Of a DNA stretch of 64,000 nucleotides, positions 31,056-40,328 are shown piece after piece. The notes beneath the pieces were generated by a model. The model saw nothing but the letters and a program-made list of their open reading frames with translations, had not been told where the DNA came from and made no database searches. The stretch comes from Paenibacillus sp. (GTDB lineage Bacteria; Bacillota; Bacilli; Paenibacillales; NBRC-103111). How positions within the stretch are numbered: position 1 is the first letter of the stretch; every line of letters starts with the position of its first letter. Where the stretch lies: NCBI GenBank assembly GCA_031180825.1, contig JAPSLM010000007.1, forward strand, positions 124,001 through 188,000, read 5' to 3'. A program made the translations under genes and the position numbers.

Positions 31056-31316
31056 TTATCTTGGTTCTACAATCAGCTTAATGGCTGTCCGGTCTTCGCC
31101 GTCGATGACAATATCGGTAAACGCTGGTATGCAGATCAAATCAACCCCGCTGGGAGCCACAAATCCTCGCGCGATGGCAACCGCTTTAATCGCTTGGTTG
31201 AGGGCTCCTGCCCCGATGGCCTGGAGCTCAGCAGCCCCGCGTTCACGCAATACTCCAGCCAACGCGCCTGCGACGGAATTTGGGTTGGATTTTGCTGACA
31301 CTTTTAATACTTCCAT
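31056..31316 (-). CDS. spoVS: Stage V sporulation protein S
   Basis: An 86-residue protein nearly identical in pattern to SpoVS (MEVLKVSAKSNPNSVAGALA, then IGAGALNQAIKAVAIARGFV). It is an Alba-like small protein that affects septation and coat assembly during sporulation. GAGGAGGT precedes the ATG. It has its own terminator and a sigma-H-like promoter, matching its sigma-H control in B. subtilis. Confidence 0.97.
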   Translation of the reverse strand: MEVLKVSAKSNPNSVAGALAGVLRERGAAELQAIGAGALNQAIKAVAIARGFVAPSGVDLICIPAFTDIVIDGEDRTAIKLIVEPR

Positions 31317-31360
31317 GAAAAGTACCTCCTCGGGAATGATGATTGCTTCCAGTACTAATC

Positions 31361-31390
31361 ATATTCTAGGAATTTGCGGTTAATTCCTTC
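31361..31390 (-). promoter_or_regulatory. Sigma-H-like promoter of spoVS
   Basis: The minus strand has GAAGGAATT (31390-31382), fitting the sigma-H -35 consensus RnAGGAwWW, and GAATAT (31366-31361) at the spacing expected for the RnnGAAT -10. Only the purine of the -10 element differs. spoVS is a known sigma-H gene in B. subtilis. Confidence 0.65.
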
Positions 31391-31435
31391 TACCCGAAGA
31401 TGGCGTTTTCGAAAATATTTGAATTGCGTGTCAAT

Positions 31436-32230
31436 TCAATCAAACAAAATCGAGTCCTCGTCCAGACGAATCAATTGAATTTTTTTCCCGAGCCCTGTTG
31501 CCGGGTCCAGCTCGATGCTGACGGCATGAAAATGCCATTTGCCTTCATCCACGACAAAACGGACGGGAAGCTGCGTTTTAAACTTTTGCAGCACGGCGTT
31601 CCGCTCCATTCCGAGAATTCCGTCCTGCGGGCCGACCATGCCTGCATCCGTCACATAAGCCGTGCCTTGGGGGAGCAGCCGTTCGTCGTTCGTCTGAACG
31701 TGCGTATGTGTACCGACAACGGCGGATACTTTACCGTCCAGATGCCAACCCATCGCGAGCTTCTCGGAAGTCGCCTCGGCATGAAAATCCACAAAAACGT
31801 ACTTCGTCCTCTTCTTGGCCTGCTCAACCAGCTCATTCGCCTTTTCGAACGGACAGTCGAGCGGCGGCAAAAAGGTGCGGCCCTGCAAGTTGATGAGAGC
31901 CAGCTCCATGTCCTTTACTTTAATAAACGTCATCCCTTTTCCGGGAGTTCCTTTCGGAAAATTAGCCGGCCGGACAATCCGGTCTTCCTTATCGATAAAA
32001 TCGAAAATTTCTTTCTGGTCCCACGTATGGTTGCCCATTGTGATTCCGTGCACGCCAAGCTCGAAGAAGTCTTTGGCTATGGCAGCCGTAATGCCCCGCC
32101 CTGCCGCCGCGTTCTCTCCGTTCACGATGATCCAGTGCGGGTTATATTTATTTTTGAGAGTCGGTAAGCACGTTTTCAACGCTTTTCGGCCGACCGAACC
32201 GACAATATCTCCAATGAACAGCAATTTCAT
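31436..32230 (-). CDS. ymdB: YmdB-family metallophosphoesterase
   Basis: A 264-residue calcineurin-fold phosphodiesterase with a two-metal site: FIGDIVGSVGR at the N-terminus, NGENAA, MGNHTWD, DFHAEATSEK and GTHTHVQTNDE. In B. subtilis YmdB hydrolyses 2',3'-cyclic nucleotides, interacts with RNase Y and directs the switch from motility to biofilm. It follows rny as in B. subtilis, separated by a hairpin without a T-tract, so it may be expressed partly by read-through. GGGGGGA precedes the ATG. Confidence 0.95.
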   Translation of the reverse strand: MKLLFIGDIVGSVGRKALKTCLPTLKNKYNPHWIIVNGENAAAGRGITAAIAKDFFELGVHGITMGNHTWDQKEIFDFIDKEDRIVRPANFPKGTPGKGMTFIKVKDMELALINLQGRTFLPPLDCPFEKANELVEQAKKRTKYVFVDFHAEATSEKLAMGWHLDGKVSAVVGTHTHVQTNDERLLPQGTAYVTDAGMVGPQDGILGMERNAVLQKFKTQLPVRFVVDEGKWHFHAVSIELDPATGLGKKIQLIRLDEDSILFD

Positions 32231-32283
32231 CGGATTCCCCCCTATCTTACTTTAATTTTACTGCAACCTTTCCGCTGAATTAG

Positions 32284-32315
32284 AGAGGGAAGTGGCAAAA
32301 TTGCCACTTCCCTCT
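32284..32315. repeat. Perfect 15-bp stem-loop between rny and ymdB
   Basis: AGAGGGAAGTGGCAA and TTGCCACTTCCCTCT are exact complements with almost no loop. Neither side is followed by a T-tract, so it is probably not a classical terminator. A processing site, 3'-end stabiliser or protein binding site are options. Confidence 0.7.
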
Positions 32316-32328
32316 GTAGTGTATGCAA

Positions 32329-33873
32329 TTATTTGGCGTATTCTACAGCGCGCGTTTCCCGAATGACCGTGACCTTGATATGACCCGGATAATCGAGCTC
32401 GCTTTCGATTTTCTTCGTAATGTCTCTTGCCAGCCGGAATGCCTCGGTATCGTCCACCTTCTCAGGCTGAACCATGACGCGCACTTCGCGTCCGGCTTGG
32501 ATCGCATACGACTTCTCGACGCCTTCGAACGATTCGGAGATCTCTTCGAGCTTTTCGAGTCTCTTAATGTACGTTTCGAGCGTTTCCCGGCGCGCTCCCG
32601 GTCTTGCCGCAGACAGCGCATCAGCCGCGCCGACCAGCATAGCGATGACCGAGGTCGCTTCGCAATCGCCGTGATGCGATGCGATACTGTTAATGACCAC
32701 CGGATGCTCCTTGTACTTCTTGGCGATCTCTACGCCGATCTCGACGTGAGAGCCTTCCACTTCGTGATCCAATGCCTTCCCGATGTCATGAAGGAGACCG
32801 GCACGCTTCGCCAATGTCACGTCTTCTCCGAGTTCTCCTGCCATCAGACCGGCAAGGTAAGCCACTTCCATGGAATGCTTAAGCACGTTTTGACCGTAGC
32901 TTGTACGGAATTTGAGTCGGCCCAAAATTTTGATCAGATCAGGATGAAGGCCGTGTACGCCCGTTTCAAACGTCGCTTGCTCCCCGTATTCACGGATCCG
33001 CTCGTCGACTTCCTTGCGGGACTTCTCGACCATCTCTTCAATGCGGGCCGGATGGATTCGTCCGTCCGCAACCAGCTTCTCAAGCGAAGTTCGGGCGATT
33101 TCCCGACGAATCGGGTCGAACCCGGACAAAATGACGGCTTCCGGCGTGTCGTCGATGATCAAATCGATGCCGGTGAGCGTCTCCAGCGCCCGGATATTGC
33201 GGCCTTCACGGCCGATAATCCGGCCTTTCATCTCTTCATTCGGAAGCGCTACGACCGATACGGTCGTCTCGGCCACATGATCGGCCGCACAGCGTTGAAT
33301 AGCGAGAGTAATGATTTCTCTGGCCTTTTTGTCGCCTTCTTCTTTGGCTTGCTGTTCAATTTCCTTGATCAATTGAGCGGTTTCATGGCGAACTTCCTGC
33401 TCTACGTTGGTCAAAATGATTTGTTTGGCTTCGTCCATCGTCAACGCAGAAATTCGCTCCAGCTCGGCAACTTGATCTTTATAAATCTGATCAATTTGCG
33501 CTTGGGTTTCTTCGATTCGTTTCTCCTTGTTGGCGACCTGCTCCTCTTTTTTCTCAAGAGATTCTAATTTTTTATCCAGCGATTCCTCTTTTTGCAACAA
33601 TCGTCTCTCTTGTCGTTGAGTTTCATTTCGACGGTCACGAATGTCTTTTTCAGCTTCGGTTCTGAGCTTGTGAATCTCGTCTTTCGCCTCCAGAACCGCT
33701 TCTTTCTTCAGTGCCTCCGCCTCTTTACGGGCATTTTCCTTAATTTGCTCGGCAGCATGTTCAGCACTGGAAATCTTCGCCTCTGCAAGGGACTTGCGGA
33801 TAAAATAACCGATCCCGAAGCATAGAGCACCAACAACGAGAACGACCAGGATCCAGATGGCTGTGATAGGCAT
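32329..33873 (-). CDS. rny: Ribonuclease Y
   Basis: A 514-residue membrane-anchored endoribonuclease that initiates mRNA decay. It has one N-terminal helix (about 4-25), a long charged coiled coil (about 30-200), a KH domain (about 210-275, [17 protein letters not shown]), and an HD domain with [17 protein letters not shown] near residue 355. The ATG at 33873 follows GAGGAGGT; an in-frame GTG three codons earlier is possible. The neighbours ymdB and, further on, ricA encode functional partners. Confidence 0.97.
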   Translation of the reverse strand: MPITAIWILVVLVVGALCFGIGYFIRKSLAEAKISSAEHAAEQIKENARKEAEALKKEAVLEAKDEIHKLRTEAEKDIRDRRNETQRQERRLLQKEESLDKKLESLEKKEEQVANKEKRIEETQAQIDQIYKDQVAELERISALTMDEAKQIILTNVEQEVRHETAQLIKEIEQQAKEEGDKKAREIITLAIQRCAADHVAETTVSVVALPNEEMKGRIIGREGRNIRALETLTGIDLIIDDTPEAVILSGFDPIRREIARTSLEKLVADGRIHPARIEEMVEKSRKEVDERIREYGEQATFETGVHGLHPDLIKILGRLKFRTSYGQNVLKHSMEVAYLAGLMAGELGEDVTLAKRAGLLHDIGKALDHEVEGSHVEIGVEIAKKYKEHPVVINSIASHHGDCEATSVIAMLVGAADALSAARPGARRETLETYIKRLEKLEEISESFEGVEKSYAIQAGREVRVMVQPEKVDDTEAFRLARDITKKIESELDYPGHIKVTVIRETRAVEYAK

Positions 33874-34036
33874 CCAGTTCACCTCCTCGTTGTTTCTCCA
33901 AGGGGTAAGCTTGGGATAATCAGGTTGTTTAATCCATTCTACAAGCGCTAGTAAAAAGTAAAAATTGGCGATTTTACTTTGTTCGAATCCTCCTCAGGCT
34001 GTTCAGGAAGATTCTGTGTATCGCTTTTACATGATT

Positions 34037-34066
34037 ATTTTATCTTTTGACAAAGAAGCTTGTCAA
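34037..34066 (-). promoter_or_regulatory. Sigma-A promoter of rny
   Basis: The minus strand has a perfect TTGACA (34066-34061), an 18-base spacer and TAAAAT (34042-34037). The -35 is one arm of an inverted repeat, TTGACAA-GCTTCT-TTGTCAA, lying within the spacer. The remaining leader down to rny (33874-34036) holds no gene. Confidence 0.65.
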
Positions 34067-34126
34067 GGTTTTCGGTCCGAATGAGTCGATATTCCGTCCG
34101 CCGCATGATTACGTTTTCCATATTTG

Positions 34127-34834
34127 CTAGAATTGCTCTTCCTCCGGGAACATCTCTTCGTCCCAATCCCTTTCCGCTTCTTTGCGAGGCAATCGCGCCA
34201 GCACTTTGCTGACGATCGTTCCCGGATAGCCCCGGCGCTGCAGGAAGCCGGCAATTTTCCGCCTGGCCTTCACCGGATCCTTCTCCAGCTCCGAGCGATA
34301 CCGCTTCGAGGCAAGACTGTACGCCATGTCGAATTCCGTTTCTTCGTCCACCTGCTCCATCGCCGCTTGAATATGATCTTTGCGGATTCCTTTTTGCTGC
34401 AGCTCCTGCTTGATCCAATGCCGCCCCTTTTTTTGCGACTCGAGACGCTGCTTGGCGAGCTGCTCGGCAAATAGCTCGTCGTTCAAGTAGCCTTCCTTCG
34501 CCAGACGCTCGACCGTCGATGCCGTGATTTCGGGCGTGTATCCTTTTTGCTTCAGCCTGGCCTTCATTTCGTGTTCCGACCGGAGCCGACTGGACAACAG
34601 ACGAATCGCATCCAGATAAGCTTTATGCGCCTCGTCCTCGGCCAAAATCTGCTCCAGCTGCGCCGCTTCGACGGCTTCGCCTTTAAGCAGCCTGTGCTTG
34701 ATCATCAAGTCCTCATGGACCGAGAACGCAAAGCTTTCGTCGATATAAATGTTATAACGGTGCGGCCCCCTGCGCTGCCGTTCCACCTTCGTAATCAGCC
34801 CCGATTGAAGCTGCGGCCTATCCTGCTCGGTCAT
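34127..34834 (-). CDS. recX: Regulatory protein RecX
   Basis: A 235-residue helical protein of three RecX repeats. It is recognised by the second-domain pattern RSEHEMKARLKQKGYTPE and GYLNDELFAEQLAKQRLESQKKGRHWIKQELQQKGI. RecX binds RecA filaments and modulates their growth. It starts 65 bases after recA, across a hairpin that would cut expression relative to recA. The ATG at 34834 follows GGGAGGT; the longer open frame has no site. Confidence 0.92.
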   Translation of the reverse strand: MTEQDRPQLQSGLITKVERQRRGPHRYNIYIDESFAFSVHEDLMIKHRLLKGEAVEAAQLEQILAEDEAHKAYLDAIRLLSSRLRSEHEMKARLKQKGYTPEITASTVERLAKEGYLNDELFAEQLAKQRLESQKKGRHWIKQELQQKGIRKDHIQAAMEQVDEETEFDMAYSLASKRYRSELEKDPVKARRKIAGFLQRRGYPGTIVSKVLARLPRKEAERDWDEEMFPEEEQF

Positions 34835-34862
34835 AAATCCAAGTACCTCCCTTGAAAATGGC

Positions 34863-34893
34863 AAAGGCACCTTTAATCTGGATTAAAGGTGCC
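34863..34893 (-). terminator. Attenuating terminator between recA and recX
   Basis: The minus strand has GGCACCTTTAAT-CCAG-ATTAAAGGTGCC, a 12-bp perfect stem, then only TTTG. The short T-tract suggests partial read-through, consistent with RecX being needed in smaller amounts than RecA. Confidence 0.7.
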
Positions 34894-34899
34894 GGAACG

Positions 34900-35955
34900 T
34901 TATTCTTGCTCTTCAAACAGCGCCAATTCTTCCTCTTCGGACTCGTCGTCCGTATTCGGTCCGACCACCGGAATCAGATTGCTGTTCTCACGAATTTTCT
35001 TCTCGATGGCGTCGGCGATATGCGGATTTTCCTTCAGGAACTGCTTCGCATTTTCACGTCCTTGACCGAGGCGGTCGTTATTGTAAGAATACCATGCGCC
35101 GCTCTTTTGGATGACATCCATCTCGGTAGCGATATCAACGATAGAGCCTTCCCTGGAAATGCCTTCACCGTACATAATATCGATATCCGCCTGTTTGAAC
35201 GGAGGCGCTACCTTGTTTTTGACGACTTTGATCCGGGTCCGGTTACCGACCATATCATTGCCTTGCTTGATCGTCTCTACGCGGCGCACGTCAAGCCGGA
35301 TGGACGAATAAAACTTGAGCGCGCGGCCCCCTGGGGTCGTTTCCGGGTTGCCGAACATCACGCCGACCTTTTCGCGCAATTGGTTGATAAAGATAGCGAT
35401 CGTTTTCGACTTGTTGATCGCCCCGGACAGCTTCCGCAACGCCTGCGACATAAGACGGGCCTGCAAGCCGACATGGGAATCCCCCATCTCGCCCTCGATT
35501 TCGGCCTTCGGTACAAGAGCCGCTACCGAGTCGATGACGATGATATCGACCGCGCCGCTACGCACCAGCGCTTCCGCAATTTCCAGCGCTTGCTCGCCCG
35601 TATCGGGCTGGGAGAGCAGCAGCTCGTCGATGTTGATGCCGAGCTTGCTTGCATACGACGGGTCCAGCGCATGCTCCGCATCGATGAACGCCGCGGTGCC
35701 GCCCGCCTTCTGAACTTCGGCGATAGCATGAAGCGCCACCGTCGTTTTACCGGAAGACTCCGGTCCGTACACCTCTATAATTCTACCTCGCGGAAATCCG
35801 CCGATGCCCAGGGCGATATCCAAGGCCAGCGATCCGCTCGGAATCGTCTCTACCTGCATGTGGGTCGATTCGCCCAGTTTCATGATCGAACCTTTCCCGA
35901 ATTGCTTTTCAATTTGACGAAGGGCATTTTCCAAGGCTGCGCGCCGATCTGACAA
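34900..35955 (-). CDS. recA: Recombinase RecA
   Basis: A 351-residue RecA. The Walker A motif is GPESSGKTT near residue 66, Walker B is [12 protein letters not shown], the L1/L2 region is intact ([22 protein letters not shown]) and the C-terminus is acidic. The TTG at 35955 is chosen because [20 protein letters not shown] then aligns with B. subtilis RecA and AAAAGGA lies ten bases upstream; the GTG at 35964 overlaps that site. A LexA box and sigma-A promoter precede it. In the order cinA-recA-recX. Confidence 0.98.
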   Translation of the reverse strand: MSDRRAALENALRQIEKQFGKGSIMKLGESTHMQVETIPSGSLALDIALGIGGFPRGRIIEVYGPESSGKTTVALHAIAEVQKAGGTAAFIDAEHALDPSYASKLGINIDELLLSQPDTGEQALEIAEALVRSGAVDIIVIDSVAALVPKAEIEGEMGDSHVGLQARLMSQALRKLSGAINKSKTIAIFINQLREKVGVMFGNPETTPGGRALKFYSSIRLDVRRVETIKQGNDMVGNRTRIKVVKNKVAPPFKQADIDIMYGEGISREGSIVDIATEMDVIQKSGAWYSYNNDRLGQGRENAKQFLKENPHIADAIEKKIRENSNLIPVVGPNTDDESEEEELALFEEQE

Positions 35956-35991
35956 AAGAATCACGTCCTTTTTTATTTATCTGCTGATACC

Positions 35992-36020
35992 ATATTACCG
36001 TGTTTTGTATTGGCTGACAA
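35992..36020 (-). promoter_or_regulatory. Sigma-A promoter of recA
   Basis: The minus strand has TTGTCA (36020-36015), a 17-base spacer and TAATAT (35997-35992), about 40 bases before the start codon. Confidence 0.7.
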
Positions 36021-36029
36021 GCATTTTTC

Positions 36030-36043
36030 CGAACATACATTCG
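36030..36043. promoter_or_regulatory. LexA (SOS) box at recA
   Basis: CGAACATACATTCG matches the Gram-positive SOS box CGAACRNRYGTTCG at 13 of 14 positions. It lies ten bases upstream of the -35 of recA, so LexA/DinR would repress recA until DNA damage. Confidence 0.8.
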
Positions 36044-36053
36044 CTTGCTTGGC

Positions 36054-36095
36054 AAAAGAAAAACCGTAACACGTTTGGTTCAAAATGTTACGGTT
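36054..36095 (-). terminator. Terminator of rimO-pgsA-cinA
   Basis: The minus strand has AACCGTAACA...TGTTACGGTT followed by TTTCTTTTG, so recA has its own promoter and cinA transcription mostly stops here. Confidence 0.75.
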
Positions 36096-36139
36096 CTTCC
36101 GCTAAAATCTATTATACTTTATTTTGGCTATTCTGGCAA

Positions 36140-37387
36140 CTATGATTTTATCGTTTTCCACAAATGATAGAGAGCGCTTTTGGCCGCGCGCAGCTTGATC
36201 GTTTCGCGATTGCCGGACAGCTGGAGCTTCACGGCCAAGGCTTGACCGTTCCGGTGCGCGAGACCCACATATACCAGGCCGACCGGCTTGCCTTCCGCCT
36301 CGCCCGGCCCGGCGACGCCGGTAATCGATACGGCGACGTCCGCCTCCAGCAGACGGAGCGTATTGCGGGCAAGCTCCGCTGCAGTCTCCTCGCTGACGGC
36401 GCCGGGCGCGCCCGGTCCTTCCAGCAGCTCCATCGGCACGCCCAAAAGCTTGTGCTTTAATGCCATGGAGTAACAAATGACGCCGCCCAAAAACGATTGC
36501 GAGCTCCTGGGAACGGCCGTCAGCAAATCGCTGAGCAAGCCGCCCGTGCAGCTCTCGGCCACGGCAAGCTTTTGCCCGCTCTCCGCAAGCATATTTAGCA
36601 CCTGCTGCTCCAGGGTAATGTCCTCGGCCGCGTAAATATGCTCGCCCAGCCGGCCCCGGATTTCCGCTTCCAGCGGACGGAGTCTCGCCATCGCCTCGTC
36701 GGCCAAGGATGCGCGCGTCGTGAGCCGGATAGCCACCTCGCCTTCCTTGGCATAAGGTGCAATCGTAGGGTCCGTCTGCGCTTCGATCAAATCGATCAAA
36801 GCATGCTCCAGCGCAGACTCTCCGATCCCCGCGAATTTCAGCATGATCGAGTAAAGCGGTTGCACTTGATCCATCTTGGACTCGATCCAAGGCTTGGCAT
36901 ACCGGTCGAACATCGGCTTCATTTCCTTCGGCGGGCCCGGCAGCAAAATGTAATGCGTACCCTCGTGCGTTACCGCTGCTCCTACCGCAAGGCCCGTATC
37001 GTTCGGCAGCGGATCGCTTTGCTCCGGCATCAGCGCCTGCCGCGCATTGCTTTCCACCATCGGGATCCCCCGCCGCTGGAACATCTCGGTCATTTTATTC
37101 ATCGATGGCTCATGAATGATAAGCTTCTGTCCGAGCACCTCGCCCAGCACGTCCTTCGTCAAATCGTCCTGCGTCGGGCCGAGCCCGCCCGTGCAAATAA
37201 TGAGATCCGCGCGGCCTTTGGCGATCTGCAGCGACTCTTTGATCCGCGAAACGTTGTCGCCGACGACCGTCTGGAAATAAACCCCTACGCCGATATCCGC
37301 AAGGCCTTTGGCCAAGTATTGCGCATTCGTATTTACAATTTGTCCCATCAGCAGTTCGGTGCCGACGGCTATGATCTCAGCTCTCAC
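36140..37387 (-). CDS. cinA: CinA: nicotinamide-nucleotide amidohydrolase / competence-damage protein
   Basis: A 415-residue two-domain protein. The N-terminal COG1058/MoaB-like domain (about 1-170, starting RAEIIAVGTELLMGQIVNTN) is followed by the C-terminal CinA domain (about 255-410) with ESCTGGLLSDLLTAVPRSSQ, which deamidates NMN. In B. subtilis cinA is induced in competence and lies ahead of recA, as here. GTG start with a GGAGG site. It follows pgsA by 39 bases. Confidence 0.95.
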   Translation of the reverse strand: MRAEIIAVGTELLMGQIVNTNAQYLAKGLADIGVGVYFQTVVGDNVSRIKESLQIAKGRADLIICTGGLGPTQDDLTKDVLGEVLGQKLIIHEPSMNKMTEMFQRRGIPMVESNARQALMPEQSDPLPNDTGLAVGAAVTHEGTHYILLPGPPKEMKPMFDRYAKPWIESKMDQVQPLYSIMLKFAGIGESALEHALIDLIEAQTDPTIAPYAKEGEVAIRLTTRASLADEAMARLRPLEAEIRGRLGEHIYAAEDITLEQQVLNMLAESGQKLAVAESCTGGLLSDLLTAVPRSSQSFLGGVICYSMALKHKLLGVPMELLEGPGAPGAVSEETAAELARNTLRLLEADVAVSITGVAGPGEAEGKPVGLVYVGLAHRNGQALAVKLQLSGNRETIKLRAAKSALYHLWKTIKS

Positions 37388-37426
37388 GGTACGCCTCCAG
37401 ACAGCACAAAAACAATAGGATGCACC

Positions 37427-38014
37427 CTACTGTTTTTGATCGCTAAAGTTAATGACATGCTTGTTTTTAATAAAATAATCAAAGCCCGAATAAATCGTGA
37501 TGATAGCGGCAATCCAACTGGCCACGATGTCGAAGCGGAAGTTGATGAACGCAAATGGAAAATTGTTGATAAGCAGTGCGATAATCGCGGTAATTTGCGC
37601 CGCTGTTTTCCATTTCCCCCATTTGCTGGCCGCGATGACAGACCCTTCGAGCAAAGCGATTTGCCGCAAGCCGGTGACGGCGAACTCACGGCTGATGATC
37701 ACAATGACGATCCATGCGTCAACCTTGTTCATTTCAACGAGCGAGATCAATACGGCAGACACCAAAAGCTTGTCGGCCAGCGGATCCAAAAGCTTGCCCA
37801 AATTGGTGACAAGCTTCCGTTTTCTGGCGATATATCCGTCCAAACTGTCGGTGCTGGCGGCTACGATAAAGATCAGCGCCGCGATAATCTGGTTGTACGT
37901 AATGCTGAACTGCTCGATGCGAATATGCGGAAACTTGACGTTGACGAGCAGAAATAACATGATGATCGGAACCAGAAATATTCTCGCCAGAGTGATCCGG
38001 TTGGCCAGATTCAT
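37427..38014 (-). CDS. pgsA: CDP-diacylglycerol--glycerol-3-phosphate 3-phosphatidyltransferase
   Basis: A 195-residue membrane enzyme making phosphatidylglycerol phosphate, the first committed step to phosphatidylglycerol. The catalytic CDP-alcohol motif D-G-(x)2-A-R-(x)8-G-(x)3-D-(x)3-D is present as DSLDGYIARKRKLVTNLGKL then DPLADK near residues 55-80. There are about five membrane helices. Its start overlaps the rimO stop by four bases. Confidence 0.96.
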   Translation of the reverse strand: MNLANRITLARIFLVPIIMLFLLVNVKFPHIRIEQFSITYNQIIAALIFIVAASTDSLDGYIARKRKLVTNLGKLLDPLADKLLVSAVLISLVEMNKVDAWIVIVIISREFAVTGLRQIALLEGSVIAASKWGKWKTAAQITAIIALLINNFPFAFINFRFDIVASWIAAIITIYSGFDYFIKNKHVINFSDQKQ

Positions 38015-39339
38015 GCCACGACCTCCCCGGACAAGTCGAACTCGAATGAGTGGGTGATGCGAACCTTGGCAATTTCACCGATTTTAAGCTGCCCGCCGCC
38101 GACAAACACTTCCCCGTCGATCTCGGGAGCATCGTACTGCGAACGGCCCACGTAGACATCGTTGCGACCGTCGTATTTTTCGATCAAAACGTCGATCACT
38201 TGACCGATGCGCTCGCTATTGCGCTCATTGGCGATTTCGCGCTGCAACTCCATAAGCACGTTCGAGCGGTATTCCTTGACTTCATCCGGCACTTGATCCG
38301 GCAGACGGGAAGCCGGCGTATCTTCCTCCTTGGAATAAGTGAAGACGCCTAAACGGTCGAATTTTACTTCGCTGATAAACGATTTCAATTTCTCGAAATC
38401 CTCTTCCGTTTCCCCGGGGAAACCGACAATAATCGACGTGCGGAGCGATACGCCCGGAATGCGTTCGCGGATTTTGCGGATCAGCTCCCGCGCGTCCCGT
38501 TGACGTCCCGGACGCCGCATCCGTTTCAAGATGCTGTCTTCGCTGTGCTGCAAAGGCATATCGACGTATTTGCACACTTTAGGGTTGTTCGCAATGACGT
38601 CGATCAGCTCGTCCGTAAAGAAGCCGGGATACGCGTAATGCAGCCGGACCCACTCGATGCCAGGCACGGCGCTTACCCGATTCATCAGCTCCGGCAGCAT
38701 GAACGTATCATACAGATCGGTCCCATAATTGGTCGAGTCCTGCGCGATGAGGCTGATTTCCCGGACGCCCTGCGACGCAAGCTGGGCTACCTCGTCCAAA
38801 ATCGATTCGACGGAACGGCTCCGGAACTTGCCCCGCATGATCGGAATACTGCAGAACGTACAGGCATTGTCGCAGCCTTCCGCAATTTTTACATAAGCCG
38901 TATAGCGCGGAGTCGCCATCCTTCTCGGCAGCTTCTGCTCGTAGTTGAACACCGGATTGCCGACCATCACAGGCTTGCGGCCGACGAGCGCCTGATCGAT
39001 AATATCGTTGATGTTATGGAAATCCCCCGTTCCGACGATCCCGTCGATCTCCGGCATCTCCTTCATCAATTCTTCTTTATACCGCTGGGTCAGGCAGCCG
39101 GATACGATCAGCGCCTTGAGATTGGCCGTCTCCTTCAGCTCCGCCAAATCGAGAATCGTGTTGATGGACTCCTCTTTGGCCGCATCGATAAATCCGCATG
39201 TATTTACAATAATGACGGTCGCTTCTTCTTTATCGTTAACCAGGGAATACCCGCGTTCGTGGACGAGCCCGGACATGATCTCCGAATCGACCAGGTTTTT
39301 CTCACATCCTAAGGTAACCACTTTCACTTTCTCTGTCAT
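38011..39339 (-). CDS. rimO: Ribosomal protein S12 methylthiotransferase RimO
   Basis: A 442-residue radical-SAM enzyme that beta-methylthiolates an aspartate of ribosomal protein S12. The N-terminal domain has LGCEKN, NTCGFID and SGCLTQRY cysteines, the radical SAM cluster is CDNACTFC near residue 160, and a TRAM domain lies at the end. LGCEKNLVDSE distinguishes it from MiaB, also in this window. GGAGG precedes the ATG. First gene of rimO-pgsA-cinA. Confidence 0.95.
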   Translation of the reverse strand: MTEKVKVVTLGCEKNLVDSEIMSGLVHERGYSLVNDKEEATVIIVNTCGFIDAAKEESINTILDLAELKETANLKALIVSGCLTQRYKEELMKEMPEIDGIVGTGDFHNINDIIDQALVGRKPVMVGNPVFNYEQKLPRRMATPRYTAYVKIAEGCDNACTFCSIPIMRGKFRSRSVESILDEVAQLASQGVREISLIAQDSTNYGTDLYDTFMLPELMNRVSAVPGIEWVRLHYAYPGFFTDELIDVIANNPKVCKYVDMPLQHSEDSILKRMRRPGRQRDARELIRKIRERIPGVSLRTSIIVGFPGETEEDFEKLKSFISEVKFDRLGVFTYSKEEDTPASRLPDQVPDEVKEYRSNVLMELQREIANERNSERIGQVIDVLIEKYDGRNDVYVGRSQYDAPEIDGEVFVGGGQLKIGEIAKVRITHSFEFDLSGEVVA

Positions 39340-39429
39340 GTCTGAAATCCTCCACCATGGTTAGTACCTTTTACTACTAAACGGTTTGGTTCAAGTATAA
39401 TATACCGCGTGAAAAGGTGTCAAAAGCAG

Positions 39430-39461
39430 CAAAAATACCTTACGGACCCGTTTCCGTAAGG
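39430..39461 (-). terminator. Terminator of yajQ
   Basis: The minus strand has CCTTACGGA-AACGGG-TCCGTAAGG followed by TATTTTTG. Confidence 0.8.
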
Positions 39462-39482
39462 CAGCGGAACGATTCTTTGGCC

Positions 39483-39974
39483 TTACCTGAAATTGATAAA
39501 CTGAAGTTCGAGCGGAAGATCCGCCTTTCGGAGCAGCGCTATAACCTGCTGCAGGTCGTCTCTGCTTTTTCCGGTTACCCGAATTTGATCGCCTTGAATC
39601 TGACTTTTCACCTTCAGTTTGGAATCGCGGATTAGCACGTTGATTTTTTTGGCGTTGTCCTGATCGATCCCCTGCTTGACTTTGATCCGTTGGCGCACCG
39701 TGCTGCCCGCGGCAGGCTCGACCTTGCCATACTCCAAATTTTTAAGCGATATGCCGCGCTTGGCCATCTTGGACTGCAAAATGTCCAACACGTTTTGAAG
39801 CTTGAAATCGTCGTCGGAGACGATCACCAGCTCTTCTTTTTCCAACGAGATGCTGCTCTTGCTTCCTTTGAAATCAAAGCGTGTCGCGATCTCCTTCTCC
39901 GCTTGGTTGATGGCGTTGTTCAGCTCCTGGAGATCCAGCTTCGATACGATGTCAAACGAGTTTTCACTGCTCAC
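39483..39974 (-). CDS. yajQ: YajQ-family nucleotide-binding protein
   Basis: A 163-residue protein of two ferredoxin-like halves. It shows the family opening [20 protein letters not shown], the conserved [12 protein letters not shown] and the end [18 protein letters not shown]. Homologues bind cyclic di-GMP or tRNA/GTP; the role in Firmicutes is unclear. GTG start with a GGGGAG site. A weak promoter, TTGTGC-18-TACAAT (40014-40043), lies upstream. Confidence 0.92.
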   Translation of the reverse strand: MSSENSFDIVSKLDLQELNNAINQAEKEIATRFDFKGSKSSISLEKEELVIVSDDDFKLQNVLDILQSKMAKRGISLKNLEYGKVEPAAGSTVRQRIKVKQGIDQDNAKKINVLIRDSKLKVKSQIQGDQIRVTGKSRDDLQQVIALLRKADLPLELQFINFR

Positions 39975-40328
39975 AAATCCGCTCCCCTTTCATTTCTAAA
40001 TTCCACGCCCTCTATTGTAACAAAAAAGACACCCTCAGCACAAAGCCTTCGCGTGTCTTGAAGCCGTATTGTTCAAATGCGCCGGAAACTTGCGCGTTGC
40101 CGTTATCGGCCGGCCGACGAAACCTGTCAAGAAGGCCCGGCAAAATGCGGGCCAAATCCGAAACCGAAAATCCTGCAGCCCCAAGCAACCGACGGCATAT
40201 AGCAGCCGAGCCGACCGGCACGTCAAGCCCGGCCACCATCCAACCGGCTGCCATGTCGGCACATCCCTTAGGCAAAAATAAATGGATGCATACGATGCCC
40301 AGTATTTCCGGTTTGCCTGCGGTTTATG
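39975..40328 (-). other. Gap between rodZ and yajQ
   Basis: This 354-base gap holds the yajQ promoter (40014-40043) and a terminator-like hairpin for rodZ (40021-40059, AAGACAC...GTGTCTT then TTTTTT on the minus strand). An open frame from ATG 40254 to a stop at 40012 could give 80 residues and has an AAGGGATG site, but it reads through both signals. It has no recognisable motif, so I do not call it a gene. Confidence 0.5.

Noticed and set aside
40012..40254. An 80-residue frame between rodZ and yajQ
   Set aside because: It runs through a terminator-like hairpin and the yajQ promoter and has no recognisable motif.
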